Shown: positions 1 through 6,873 of the stretch, piece by piece
How the letters are laid out: every line of letters starts with the position of its first letter
Position numbering within the stretch: the stretch's first letter is position 1
Assembly (NCBI GenBank): GCA_964436865.1
Contig: CAYTFK010000287.1
Span: 1 to 9,370 of the forward strand
Reading direction: 5' to 3'
DNA length: 9,370 bases
Origin: JAXGPP01 sp964436865
Lineage (GTDB): Bacteria; Planctomycetota; Planctomycetia; Pirellulales; Thermoguttaceae
The notes under the pieces: model-generated
What the model saw: the letters and a program-made list of their open reading frames with translations, nothing else
Databases searched by the model: none
What the model was told of the DNA's origin: nothing
Translations under genes and position numbers: made by a program

Positions 1-238
1 GTCGACGTCCCAGGTGCGAAACCCCTTTATGCCAAAGACTTACCGCTACACTCGAGCGCCAAGTCAACCGAAACACCCTCGCATATTGTTTCGCATCAGC
101 GGGGGGTGTGCACGTTTAACCCACCGTTTCCACCTCTTGCACTCTGCTCCCCATGCGGCTACGGTGGGGGATTGCCGAATTACGAATAACTGGCCCAGAA
201 CCCGACCAACCACTGCCCCGGCATACTCCTGCCGAGCC
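1..238. other. Upstream region without a supported gene
   Basis: No gene is supported here. The frame of the following DHH gene stays open back to position 14, but its translation up to 238 has no recognisable domain and reads like non-coding sequence. A small hairpin can form between CCCCA at 149-153 and TGGGG at 165-169, with an 11-base loop. I see no convincing sigma70 promoter; the best -10-like string on the + strand (TACGAA, near 181) lacks a good -35. The promoter of the left block may lie here or upstream of the window. Confidence 0.4.
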
Positions 239-1327
239 ATGACCACCAAGGCCACATCCTCTCCGCGCAAGTCCCGCTCGGATCGATTCTTGGAGGTGCT
301 GTCGAAGTACGCCCGGGTGGTCTTCGTCACGCACGACAACCCCGATCCCGACGCCATCGCCGCCGGTTGGGCGCTGATACGCTTGGTCCAGGAGAAACTC
401 GGCAAACCGGTACGACTGGTGGGAGGCGGCGCGATCGTCCGAGCGGAGAACCGCCACATGGTCAAGCTGCTCGGCCCCCCGATCCAACTGGTTCGCCACG
501 TCCGATACCAGAAGAACATGGCCGTGGTCCTGGTCGACTGTGCCGTCGGAACCCAGAACCATCTCTTCCCCGGCCACAAGGTCGTTCCCGTCGCGGTGAT
601 CGATCATCACGGCATCGTCGCCGAACCGTGCCAGGTCCCGTTTCGCGATATCCGCCCCAGCATGGCCGCCTCGGTGAGCATCGCCGCCAGCTACCTCCGC
701 GAACAGCGGATCGTCCCCGACGAGAAACTGGCGACCGCCATCCTCTACGCCATCCGCACCGAGACCCGTGGCAGCGAGACCCACTACACGCGACTCGACC
801 GCTCGGTCCTCCGCTGGGCCACTGAAAAAGCCAATCCGAGCTGGCTGGCCGAAATCGAAGACGCGCCCCTCCCGGCCGCCTATTTCGCCGACCTGGTGTT
901 GGCCCTGCAGAGCACCACTGTCTATGGCGTCACCGCGGTCTGCCTGTTGCCGCGGGCCAACGGGCCGGAGATCGTGGGCGAGGTGGCCGACCTGCTCATC
1001 CGCTGCGACGCGATCCATCGCGTCCTCTGCGGAGCCGTGATCCACCAGGACCTCATTGTCTCGGTCCGCACCGAGATTGAGGAGGAAGACGCCTCGGCCC
1101 TGGTCCGCACCACGCTCAAGGGCATCGGACAAGGCGGCGGCCATCGCCGCCGCGCCGGCGGCAAGATACCGGGTGCGGCGCGCCGCCCCTCCACCGCCGA
1201 TGCCTTCCGCGACGAGATCAAGAGCCGTTGGCTCGCTGCCTGCGGCGCCGATCCGCAGCACGGCCATCGCCTGGTCGCGCGATACGAGATCGTCCAGAAC
1301 CTTTACGGCCGGGGTGAACCTGAATAG
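239..1327 (+). CDS. DHH/DHHA1-family phosphoesterase (NrnA/RecJ-like)
   Basis: A 362-residue cytoplasmic phosphoesterase of the DHH superfamily, whose members hydrolyse short oligoribonucleotides, cyclic dinucleotide products, pAp or single-stranded DNA with Mn ions. The motifs appear in order: THDNPDPDA at 31-39 (motif I), VLVDCA at 97-102 (motif II Asp100), VIDHHG at 120-125 (the DHH signature), then RTETRG at 173-178 where the family usually has a TDT-like motif IV, so Glu175 stands in for the usual Asp. The C-terminal DHHA1 substrate-binding domain carries GGGHRRRAGG at 299-308. Length fits stand-alone NrnA-type proteins (about 310-360) and is too short for RecJ. The ATG at 239 was chosen because the conserved domain starts about 25 residues later and the open frame upstream looks non-coding; the ribosome-binding site is weak. 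The exact substrate (nanoRNA, pAp or c-di-AMP derivative) cannot be decided from sequence. Confidence 0.88.
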   Translation: MTTKATSSPRKSRSDRFLEVLSKYARVVFVTHDNPDPDAIAAGWALIRLVQEKLGKPVRLVGGGAIVRAENRHMVKLLGPPIQLVRHVRYQKNMAVVLVDCAVGTQNHLFPGHKVVPVAVIDHHGIVAEPCQVPFRDIRPSMAASVSIAASYLREQRIVPDEKLATAILYAIRTETRGSETHYTRLDRSVLRWATEKANPSWLAEIEDAPLPAAYFADLVLALQSTTVYGVTAVCLLPRANGPEIVGEVADLLIRCDAIHRVLCGAVIHQDLIVSVRTEIEEEDASALVRTTLKGIGQGGGHRRRAGGKIPGAARRPSTADAFRDEIKSRWLAACGADPQHGHRLVARYEIVQNLYGRGEPE

Positions 1328-1338
1328 CGAGGCTTTCC

Positions 1339-1356
1339 GGGGCGCGATGCCGCCCC
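1339..1356 (+). other. Small GC hairpin between the DHH gene and the flavoenzyme gene
   Basis: GGGGCG (1339-1344) and CGCCCC (1351-1356) pair perfectly around a 6-base loop, 11 bases after the DHH stop codon. There is no following T-run, so it is not a classic intrinsic terminator. It could weaken read-through or stabilise the 3' end of the upstream message. Confidence 0.3.
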
Positions 1357-1377
1357 GCTCTGTGGAATACATAATGC

Positions 1378-1383
1378 GAGGTG
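1378..1383 (+). promoter_or_regulatory. Ribosome binding site fixing a GTG start
   Basis: GAGGTG lies 6 bases before the GTG at 1390 and matches the anti-Shine-Dalgarno sequence well. This supports GTG as the start of the flavin oxidoreductase; the protein begins MADYQRIGG. Confidence 0.75.
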
Positions 1384-1389
1384 TAACTG

Positions 1390-2880
1390 GTGGCTGACTA
1401 TCAACGGATTGGCGGTTTCCGCTCCGTAACTCAATTTGCCGACTATCTCCACGGCCTGGCGCCCGATTTCCCGATCGACGACCAGGTCCTCTCCGCGGCC
1501 CAAGGCTCGCCGTTGGCCGCGCCGTTGATGATCGGCGGCTTCACGGTCGGCAATCGTTGGTGCATTCATCCCATGGAAGGGTGGGACGGCACCGAAGATG
1601 GCCGCCCCAGCGAGCATACGATCCGCCGCTGGCAGCACTTCGGCCAGTCGGGCGCCAAGCTGATCTGGGGCGGCGAGGCCTTCGCCGTCCGCCGCGACGG
1701 TCGCGCAAACCCCAATCAGCTCTGTTACAGCCCCGAAAACGTCGCACCAATGCGCGACCTGCTCGGCGCGCTCGTGTCGGCCCACACCGAGCGGTTTGGT
1801 CCCCGCGCGGCCGACGATCTTCTCGTCGGCCTCCAACTCACCCACTCGGGCCGCTTCTGCCGCCCGTCCGATAAGAAGCGAATGGCGCCGCGTATCGCCT
1901 ATCACCATCCGGCCCTCGATCGCAAGTTCGGCATTGATCCCGCCGACGATTCGGTCGTGTTTACCGACGCTGAAATCGAGCAGTTGATCGACGACTACGT
2001 CGTCGCCGCCCGGATGGCCCATCAGATCGGCTTCCAGTTCGTCGACGTCAAAGCCTGCCACGGCTACCTCGGGCACGAGTTCCTCTCCGCCTACACCCGG
2101 CCGGGCCCCTACGGGGGATCGTTCGAAAACCGCACCCGTTTCTTGCGGCAGACAATCGAGCGGATTCGGCACGAGTGTCCAGGGCTATTGATCGGCGTCC
2201 GGGTGTCGATTTTCGATTTCCCCCCGTTCTCGCCCGATCCGGCGAAGACCGGCGGCGGCAAGTTCGGCCCCGGCATCGCCGATCCGTTCACCACCCCCTA
2301 TGCCGGATTTGGCTGCGACCGCGACAATCCCCTCCAGATCGACCTGGATGAGCCCATCCGCCTGCTTGAGATGCTCCGCGACGAGTGCGGCGTGGCCGCA
2401 GTGAATCTCACCGCTGGCTCGCCCTACTACAACCCGCACATCCAGCGGCCCGCCTTCTATCCGCCTTCCGACGGCTACCAGCCGCCGGAAGACCCGCTCA
2501 TCGGCTGCCTGCGACAGATCGACACTGCCCGCCGCCTGAAACAGGCCGTGCCCGGACTGCCGCTGGTCGGCACCGCCTACACCTACTTCCAGGACTTCCT
2601 GCCCCACGTGGCCCAGTCCGTTGTACGCGAGAGCTGGATCGATTCGGTTGGCATCGGCCGCCTGGTACTCAGCTATTGGGAACTGCCTGCCGACACGCTG
2701 GAAGGCCGGCCGCTCCAGACGAAACGGATCTGCCGTACTTTCAGCGATTGCACCACCGGTCCCCGCAACGGCCTGATCAGCGGCTGCTACCCTCTGGACG
2801 ACCACTACAAAGAAGCCCCGGAAGCCGAACAACTGAAACAAGCCAAGAGCGACCTTCGCAAGCGACTCGCCAAACAGTAG
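1390..2880 (+). CDS. NADH:flavin oxidoreductase, old yellow enzyme class
   Basis: A 496-residue FMN-dependent TIM-barrel oxidoreductase of the old yellow enzyme / 2,4-dienoyl-CoA reductase class, expected to reduce an activated C=C bond or a related substrate in the cytoplasm using NAD(P)H. Visible family marks are CIHPMEGWDGT near 58-68 (FMN-side N-terminal motif), LQLTHSGR at 148-155, HGYLGHEFLS at 224-233, and YGGSFENRTRF at 241-251, followed by IGVRVS at 268-273 and the late phosphate-binding region IGRLVLS at 422-428. Two oddities stand out. The first His of the usual substrate-binding HxxH pair is Lys221 (VDVKACHGYL), and the C-terminal segment has cysteines at 448, 454 and 466, resembling an incomplete 4Fe-4S site. 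The second flavin/NAD domain of dienoyl-CoA reductases (about 670 residues) is absent. An insertion-like stretch rich in Pro and Gly lies near 275-312. The class is clear; the substrate is unknown. Confidence 0.88.
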   Translation: MADYQRIGGFRSVTQFADYLHGLAPDFPIDDQVLSAAQGSPLAAPLMIGGFTVGNRWCIHPMEGWDGTEDGRPSEHTIRRWQHFGQSGAKLIWGGEAFAVRRDGRANPNQLCYSPENVAPMRDLLGALVSAHTERFGPRAADDLLVGLQLTHSGRFCRPSDKKRMAPRIAYHHPALDRKFGIDPADDSVVFTDAEIEQLIDDYVVAARMAHQIGFQFVDVKACHGYLGHEFLSAYTRPGPYGGSFENRTRFLRQTIERIRHECPGLLIGVRVSIFDFPPFSPDPAKTGGGKFGPGIADPFTTPYAGFGCDRDNPLQIDLDEPIRLLEMLRDECGVAAVNLTAGSPYYNPHIQRPAFYPPSDGYQPPEDPLIGCLRQIDTARRLKQAVPGLPLVGTAYTYFQDFLPHVAQSVVRESWIDSVGIGRLVLSYWELPADTLEGRPLQTKRICRTFSDCTTGPRNGLISGCYPLDDHYKEAPEAEQLKQAKSDLRKRLAKQ

Positions 2881-2993
2881 CCTGGGCTTCAGCCCGACGT
2901 CCGCCAAAACGCCCTACCCGCGTCCTTGCCCCAGCCTCGGGTGACGGAAATGATACCGTGCTGTCCCTTCCGTCTCCCCCGGCAGAGATCCCC
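2881..2993 (+). other. Intergenic spacer with two hairpins
   Basis: The 113-base gap between the flavoenzyme and the methyltransferase holds GGGCT/AGCCC (2884-2888 with 2891-2895), a tight hairpin starting 3 bases after the stop codon, and a second inverted repeat GACGGAA/TTCCGTC (2943-2949 with 2968-2974, 18-base loop). Neither is followed by a T-run. They may act as an mRNA processing or partial termination signal. No convincing promoter for the methyltransferase gene is visible. Confidence 0.35.
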
Positions 2994-3803
2994 ATGAAAT
3001 CAACGCCCCTCGCACTGTTTGTCCTCGTGTCGCTTCTGGCCTTCGCCAGCCATGCGGCATTGTGGGCGCAAAGCCCCGCGGTTCTGGAATCACAAGCCGT
3101 CCAGACTCCGCCCGCGCCGACCCATTACATGGGTCGCGAGATCGCCACCACAATGCATTACCTTGGCGCACCGTGGCTGGTCCGCGAGTCGCGCGACCGG
3201 GAAGAAGATTGCGAGCTTCTGCTCAAAGAACTGGACATCCAACCCGGCCAGACGATCTGCGATCTCGGCTGCGGCAACGGATTCTACACCCTTCGTCTTG
3301 CCGAACTCGCGGGCGCCGAGGGCAAGGTGTACGCAGTCGATATCCAGCCCGAAATGCTCGACATGCTCCGCCAGAGGGCCGAGGCCGCCGGCCATGACAA
3401 TATCGTTACCGTGCGCGGCACCGAAACCGACCCGCGGCTTCCGCCCGCCAGCCAGGACGTGGTGCTCCTGGTCGATGTCTACCACGAGTTCTCCCATCCC
3501 GTGCCGATGCTCAAGGCGATTCGCCGCAGCCTCAAGCCCGGGGGGCGTGTGGCAGTAGTCGAATTCAGGGCAGAGGATCCGCAAGTGCCGATCAAACCGC
3601 TGCACAAGATGAGCAAACGGCAGATCCTCAGGGAATTCCGCGCCAACGGTTTCGAATTGGCCGATCAATTTGACGGCCTCCCCTGGCAGCATCTAATGTT
3701 CTTTGTCAAACGCTCAGCCGCCGGTGAGGCTGCCGCGAGCGAAGCCCCGGCCGAATCGGCCGCCACTCAAGAAAGGGCGACGTCGGCCGCGCCGGTCCGG
3801 TAA
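2994..3803 (+). CDS. Exported class I SAM-dependent methyltransferase-fold protein
   Basis: A 269-residue protein with a typical Sec signal peptide (MKSTPLALFVLVSLLAFA, hydrophobic core about 6-20, possible signal peptidase sites after ASHA at 21 or LWA at 25) joined to a complete Rossmann methyltransferase core. Motif I is ICDLGCGNGFYT at 88-99, the acidic ribose-binding end of beta2 is VYAVDIQP at 112-119, motif IV is LLVDVYHEF at 158-166, and LKPGGRVAVVEF lies at 180-191. The segment before the core (YMGREIA..M.YLGAPWL, about 45-62) recalls a family of exported methyltransferase-like proteins I associate with planctomycetes and cyanobacteria. The tail (about 241-269) is low-complexity Ala/Glu. 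The ATG at 2994 was chosen because it starts exactly at the signal peptide; the open frame reaches back to 2385 only by overlapping the previous gene. The ribosome-binding site is weak. The substrate and the source of SAM outside the cytoplasm are unknown. The exporter gene follows after 26 bases. Confidence 0.85.
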   Translation: MKSTPLALFVLVSLLAFASHAALWAQSPAVLESQAVQTPPAPTHYMGREIATTMHYLGAPWLVRESRDREEDCELLLKELDIQPGQTICDLGCGNGFYTLRLAELAGAEGKVYAVDIQPEMLDMLRQRAEAAGHDNIVTVRGTETDPRLPPASQDVVLLVDVYHEFSHPVPMLKAIRRSLKPGGRVAVVEFRAEDPQVPIKPLHKMSKRQILREFRANGFELADQFDGLPWQHLMFFVKRSAAGEAAASEAPAESAATQERATSAAPVR

Positions 3804-3828
3804 GGCATTCTCGCTCGTCGAACTGCTC
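3703..3828 (+). other. Prepilin-leader-like peptide in an alternative frame, possible gene remnant
   Basis: Reading from a TTG at 3703, in a frame different from both neighbouring genes, gives a basic stretch (KKGRRRPRRSGKA) followed by FSLVELL, encoded at 3808-3828. This resembles a type IV prepilin / pseudopilin N-terminus (usually G|FTLVELL), with Ala rather than Gly before the Phe. The FSLVELL part lies exactly in the 26-base gap between the methyltransferase stop and the exporter start, so it is not a shadow of either gene. After that the frame runs on as a shadow of the exporter with no hydrophobic pilin helix. It is either a chance match or a fragment left by rearrangement of a prepilin gene. 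Confidence 0.3.
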
Positions 3829-3829
3829 C

Positions 3830-6103
3830 ATGCTCCAGCCGTCACGGCGACCGACCGAAACGCTCATTGCCTGGCGGATTCCGCTGCTTATTGTCGCGGC
3901 CGTCATAACGGTCGCAGGCCTGCGGCCGGCGCTCAGCCTCCGTTTCGACCGAACGATCGAACACATGTTCGCCGCCGGCGATCCCTTGCTCGTCTCCTAC
4001 AGCAAACTCAAGGAGCTTTTCGGCGGCAATGAACTGGTCGTCGCCGTGTACGAGGATCCGCAATTGCTCGACCCGAGCGGCGCGGGCATCCGGCGGTTGG
4101 CTGAGATCAGCCGCCAACTGGCGGCGGTTCCCGGCGTCCACGGAACGCTCAGTCTCGACCAGCAACCGTTGCACGAGGGCATCGTCGACCGCAACGACTC
4201 CCACGCCCGCCGCATCCTCGCCCTCCTGGAGGGCTTCACCCACAGCCGGGATGGACGCACTGTGGCGGTCGCCTGCATCCTCGAGCCCCAATCGGCCAGC
4301 GATGTGCCGTGGGAGACTACTGTCGCCAGAATTCGCCAGATCGTCGAACGAATGCCGATGGGCATGGTCGCCGGTGAACCGGTGATGGTCGTCGAGGGAT
4401 TCCGTTACATCGAAGAAGACGGTTTCCGCCTGGGTTGGGTGACGACGCTGCTGTTGGGCATCACGATTGTCCTTTGCTTCCGCAGCCTTCGCTGGGTCAT
4501 CGTCCCGCTGGCGGTGGTGCAGTTGTCCATCCTGCTTACCCGTGCAACCATCGTCTGGCTGCGGATCGAGATGAGCATGGTCAGCTCGGTGCTGACGGCG
4601 ATCGTGACCGTAGTCGGAGTGGCGGCGGTGATGCACATCATCGTTCGCTTCCGCCAGGGACTCCACACGGGCCTTGAGCCGCGCGCCGCTTTAGCCGCAG
4701 CGGGAGCGACGCTCGCGGCGGCAATCTTCTGGTCCTCCATTACCGACGCCGCCGGGTTTCTCTCGCTGGCAATCGCCCGCATCGGGCCGGTCCGCGACTT
4801 CGGCATCATGATGGCGATTGGGGCGGCGTTCGTCCTCGTGAGCATCGTGCTCCTCGTCCCCGGGCTGACGCTGCTCGGCCCCCCGGGGCGCGGACCGCGT
4901 TGGGCCTGGGGCGAACCGCATCTGGCAAGTTCCCTGCATCGCCTTGCCCGCTGGTCGCAACAGAGGCCGATGACCATCGCTTTGGCGACGCTCCTGGTGA
5001 CCGGCGCAGCCGCGACCGGTGTGGCGATGCTCGAAGTCGAGACCGATTTCACGCGCAATTTCCGCGCCCAAAGCTCCATCGTTCGTGCCTACGAGTACAT
5101 CGAATCCCACTTGGGCGGCGCGGGCGCCTGGGATGTCATGCTCCCCGCTCCCGAACGGCCAAACTGGAAGTACTTCAGCCGGGTGCTGCGGCTCGAACAG
5201 CGCCTTCGCCGCGAAGTGGTTGTGCCGGACCCCGCGGGTCAGTCGGCGCCCGGCCTGACGACGACCATCAGCCTTCCGGGAGTGGTCGTGGCCGCATCGG
5301 CCGTCAATCTGGCCAACGTGCGCCAGTTCGCCCGCGATACCGTTCTCAATGTCGGCGTGGAGAAACTCGAAGCCGAAATGCCGATCCTTGTCGAGCTGCT
5401 CCGGGGGAGCGACGGCCAGGGGCATCACTTCTACCGGATCATGCTCCGCTCGCGTGAACGGCAGCCCGCGGCCGCAAAACGGGCGATTATCGATCAGGTC
5501 CGGCGAATCGTCGCCGAGGAATTTTCCCAACCGCACCCCCAGCGTGCGGAAGTGGCCGGGTTTTTCGTGCTCCTGACCTACCTGATCGACAGCATTCTCC
5601 GCGACCAGTGGCTCACTTTCGCCGTAGCCACCGTCGGAATCGGCCTGATGATGGCCGTCGCGCTCCGCAGCCCCACTCTGGCGCTCGTCGCCATGGCGCC
5701 CAACGTGCTGCCGATATTCATCATTACCGGGCTGATGGGCTGGCTGGGAATCAAGATCAATATGGGGGCGGCTATGATCGCCGCCGTATCCATCGGATTG
5801 TCGATCGACTCCTCGATCCACTATCTTGACTCGTTCCGCCGCGCTCGGCGCGCAGGATCGAGCCTTCAGCAGGCGCTCGACGAAGTACACCAGTCGGTCG
5901 GCCGCGCCGTAGTGTTCTCCACGCTGGCCCTGATCGCGGGCTTCCTGGTCCTTGTTACCAGCGAGTTCGTTCCCACGATCTACTTTGGCGTGCTGGTGAG
6001 CCTGACCATGCTTGGCGGACTCGCCGGAAACCTGGTTGTGCTGCCGGCACTATTGGCATTGGTGTATGGAAGAACGGAAGCACCAACGACCAGGCACCAA
6101 TGA
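3830..6103 (+). CDS. RND superfamily (MMPL-type) exporter
   Basis: A 757-residue inner-membrane transporter with the duplicated RND layout: TM1 at about 13-31, a periplasmic domain (about 32-195), a block of membrane helices (about 200-350), a second leading helix near 379-400, a second periplasmic domain (about 401-590), and a final helix block (about 592-745). The second block has GLSIDSSIHYLDSFRRA (656-672), the MMPL/RND helix-4 signature with Asp660 and His664. The equivalent place in the first block reads VVGVAAVMHIIVRF, where His269 remains but the Asp position is Ala265. The short size and single-chain duplication fit the MMPL/HAE3 and HpnN-like group that moves lipids or hydrophobic molecules rather than AcrB-type drug pumps (about 1,040 residues). 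No adaptor or outer-membrane partner lies in the window. No good ribosome-binding site precedes the ATG, and no other ATG fits, so coupling to the methyltransferase gene is possible. The last residues come from a repeat. Confidence 0.85.
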   Translation: MLQPSRRPTETLIAWRIPLLIVAAVITVAGLRPALSLRFDRTIEHMFAAGDPLLVSYSKLKELFGGNELVVAVYEDPQLLDPSGAGIRRLAEISRQLAAVPGVHGTLSLDQQPLHEGIVDRNDSHARRILALLEGFTHSRDGRTVAVACILEPQSASDVPWETTVARIRQIVERMPMGMVAGEPVMVVEGFRYIEEDGFRLGWVTTLLLGITIVLCFRSLRWVIVPLAVVQLSILLTRATIVWLRIEMSMVSSVLTAIVTVVGVAAVMHIIVRFRQGLHTGLEPRAALAAAGATLAAAIFWSSITDAAGFLSLAIARIGPVRDFGIMMAIGAAFVLVSIVLLVPGLTLLGPPGRGPRWAWGEPHLASSLHRLARWSQQRPMTIALATLLVTGAAATGVAMLEVETDFTRNFRAQSSIVRAYEYIESHLGGAGAWDVMLPAPERPNWKYFSRVLRLEQRLRREVVVPDPAGQSAPGLTTTISLPGVVVAASAVNLANVRQFARDTVLNVGVEKLEAEMPILVELLRGSDGQGHHFYRIMLRSRERQPAAAKRAIIDQVRRIVAEEFSQPHPQRAEVAGFFVLLTYLIDSILRDQWLTFAVATVGIGLMMAVALRSPTLALVAMAPNVLPIFIITGLMGWLGIKINMGAAMIAAVSIGLSIDSSIHYLDSFRRARRAGSSLQQALDEVHQSVGRAVVFSTLALIAGFLVLVTSEFVPTIYFGVLVSLTMLGGLAGNLVVLPALLALVYGRTEAPTTRHQ

Positions 6104-6109
6104 CCAATG
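6082..6109 (+). repeat. Four tandem heptanucleotide repeats (ACCAATG type)
   Basis: Four contiguous 7-base units read ACCAACG, ACCAGGC, ACCAATG, ACCAATG. They encode the final residues and stop codon of the RND exporter and run 6 bases past the stop. An inverted copy (GGTCATTGG) follows at 6145-6153. The repeat has therefore replaced or extended the native C-terminus of the exporter by a few residues. Confidence 0.7.
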
Positions 6110-6156
6110 GTCGTGGACCATGCCGTCCCGGTCATGGGGACACCGGTCATTGGCGC
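6094..6156. terminator. Terminator-like inverted repeats between convergent genes
   Basis: CCAATGACC (6097-6105) pairs perfectly with GGTCATTGG (6145-6153), extending to 12 bases with one mismatch (6094-6105 with 6145-6156). Inside the loop a smaller hairpin forms from ATGGTC/GACCAT (6107-6112 with 6116-6121, 3-base loop). The structure sits between the convergent exporter (stop at 6103) and DUF1080 gene (stop at 6166) and could serve both strands. There is no T-run on either side, so Rho-independent termination in the strict sense is not shown. Confidence 0.4.
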
Positions 6157-6165
6157 TTCATCGCC

Positions 6166-6852
6166 CTATTCCTTCGACTGCGCGGCGGCTTCAACCTCGG
6201 CCGGCCTCAGATTGCGGAGCTTGATCGCCCTGATCTCGCTGGAGGTCATATAGGAGCTGATGCCCATCGGCTTGCTGAGCTCAACTTCGATCCGGGTGGA
6301 GAACTTGTGCTCTTTGCGCTCGAGGTTCACCATCTGTTCGTCGTCGATCCAGCATTCGAGCCGGGCGTCGCTCACGCGGATGCGGATCGTGTACCACTGG
6401 TTGTCCTTGAAATCCTTGAAGGTCGTGGTGGGGTTCTCCGAGGCGTCGTAGAAGTCGACGCTCGAGATACCCACCACCGTTCCGGCCCAGCCCCCGGTCA
6501 CGAAGCTGGCGTGTTCCTCGCCGATCGGGAACGTCGTCGTGGCGAAAAAGTCGTGCCCGTCGGTGCGCCGCGCTTCGACCACCAGTTCATAATTGGTCTT
6601 GGGCAGTGCGCTCCCCTTCCAGGTGATGCCCGTCATGGGCTCGCCCATGCCCATCACGATCACGCCTCCCTTTACTTCGACCTCTCCCTCGCCGCCGAAC
6701 TGGGTTACGGTCCAGCCTTCGAGGTCCTTACCGTTGAACATCTTCTTCCAGCCTTGATCTGCCGGATCCTTCTTTTCGGCGCCCGGTTCGGCCGCCGTTG
6801 CCGCTGCCGGCAGAATAGCCAAGAGCGTGTACAGGATCGCAGTGCGTTTCAT
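6166..6852 (-). CDS. Secreted DUF1080 protein (3-keto-disaccharide hydrolase-like domain)
   Basis: A 228-residue exported protein. The signal peptide is MKRTAILYTLLAILPAAATAA with likely cleavage near residue 21. The mature part is one DUF1080 domain, a concanavalin-like beta sandwich: it opens with the signature FNGKDLEGW at 39-47 and ends with the family-typical IKLRNLRP strand at 210-217. Between them lie WKGSALPKTNYELVVEARR (78-96), WYTIRIRVSDARLECWIDD (153-171) and PMGISSY (195-201). Some DUF1080 proteins cleave 3-keto-disaccharides or related glycosides, and the family is very expanded in planctomycetes; activity here is inferred. The ATG at 6852 is preceded by GAGAGGA (complement of 6861-6867) 8 bases away. 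The gene follows the AIM24 gene after 63 bases and has an operator-like palindrome in that gap, suggesting local control. It ends facing the RND gene. Confidence 0.85.
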   Translation of the reverse strand: MKRTAILYTLLAILPAAATAAEPGAEKKDPADQGWKKMFNGKDLEGWTVTQFGGEGEVEVKGGVIVMGMGEPMTGITWKGSALPKTNYELVVEARRTDGHDFFATTTFPIGEEHASFVTGGWAGTVVGISSVDFYDASENPTTTFKDFKDNQWYTIRIRVSDARLECWIDDEQMVNLERKEHKFSTRIEVELSKPMGISSYMTSSEIRAIKLRNLRPAEVEAAAQSKE

Positions 6853-6873
6853 GTCGTGACTCCTCTCTAGTTT

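Noticed and set aside
14..238. 75-codon N-terminal extension of the DHH gene
   Set aside because: No conserved sequence, no ribosome-binding support seen, and the ATG at 239 gives the normal family length.
116..1372. 418-codon open frame on the minus strand opposite the DHH gene
   Set aside because: It mirrors a clear DHH/DHHA1 gene; the translation has no domain and comes from GC-rich third positions.
1357..1389. Possible promoter before the flavoenzyme gene (CATAAT near 1370)
   Set aside because: No acceptable -35 at a 16-18 base distance, so it is not reported as a feature.
1303..2907. Long minus-strand frames opposite the flavoenzyme gene (1303-2172 and 2185-2907)
   Set aside because: They lie antisense to a gene with intact family motifs, show no recognisable domain, and overlap as GC-driven shadows.
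2385..2993. 203-codon N-terminal extension of the methyltransferase frame
   Set aside because: It overlaps the flavoenzyme gene by almost 500 bases, is Arg/Pro-rich, and would bury a perfect signal peptide that starts at 2994.
4691..5890. 399-codon minus-strand frame opposite the RND gene
   Set aside because: It is rich in Asp, His, Gly and Arg, as expected for the antisense of a membrane-protein gene, and has no recognisable domain.
6100..6870. 256-codon + strand frame that begins with an ATGA overlap at the RND stop
   Set aside because: The overlap looks like coupling, but the frame is the antisense of the DUF1080 gene, which has a signal peptide, a strong ribosome-binding site and family motifs.
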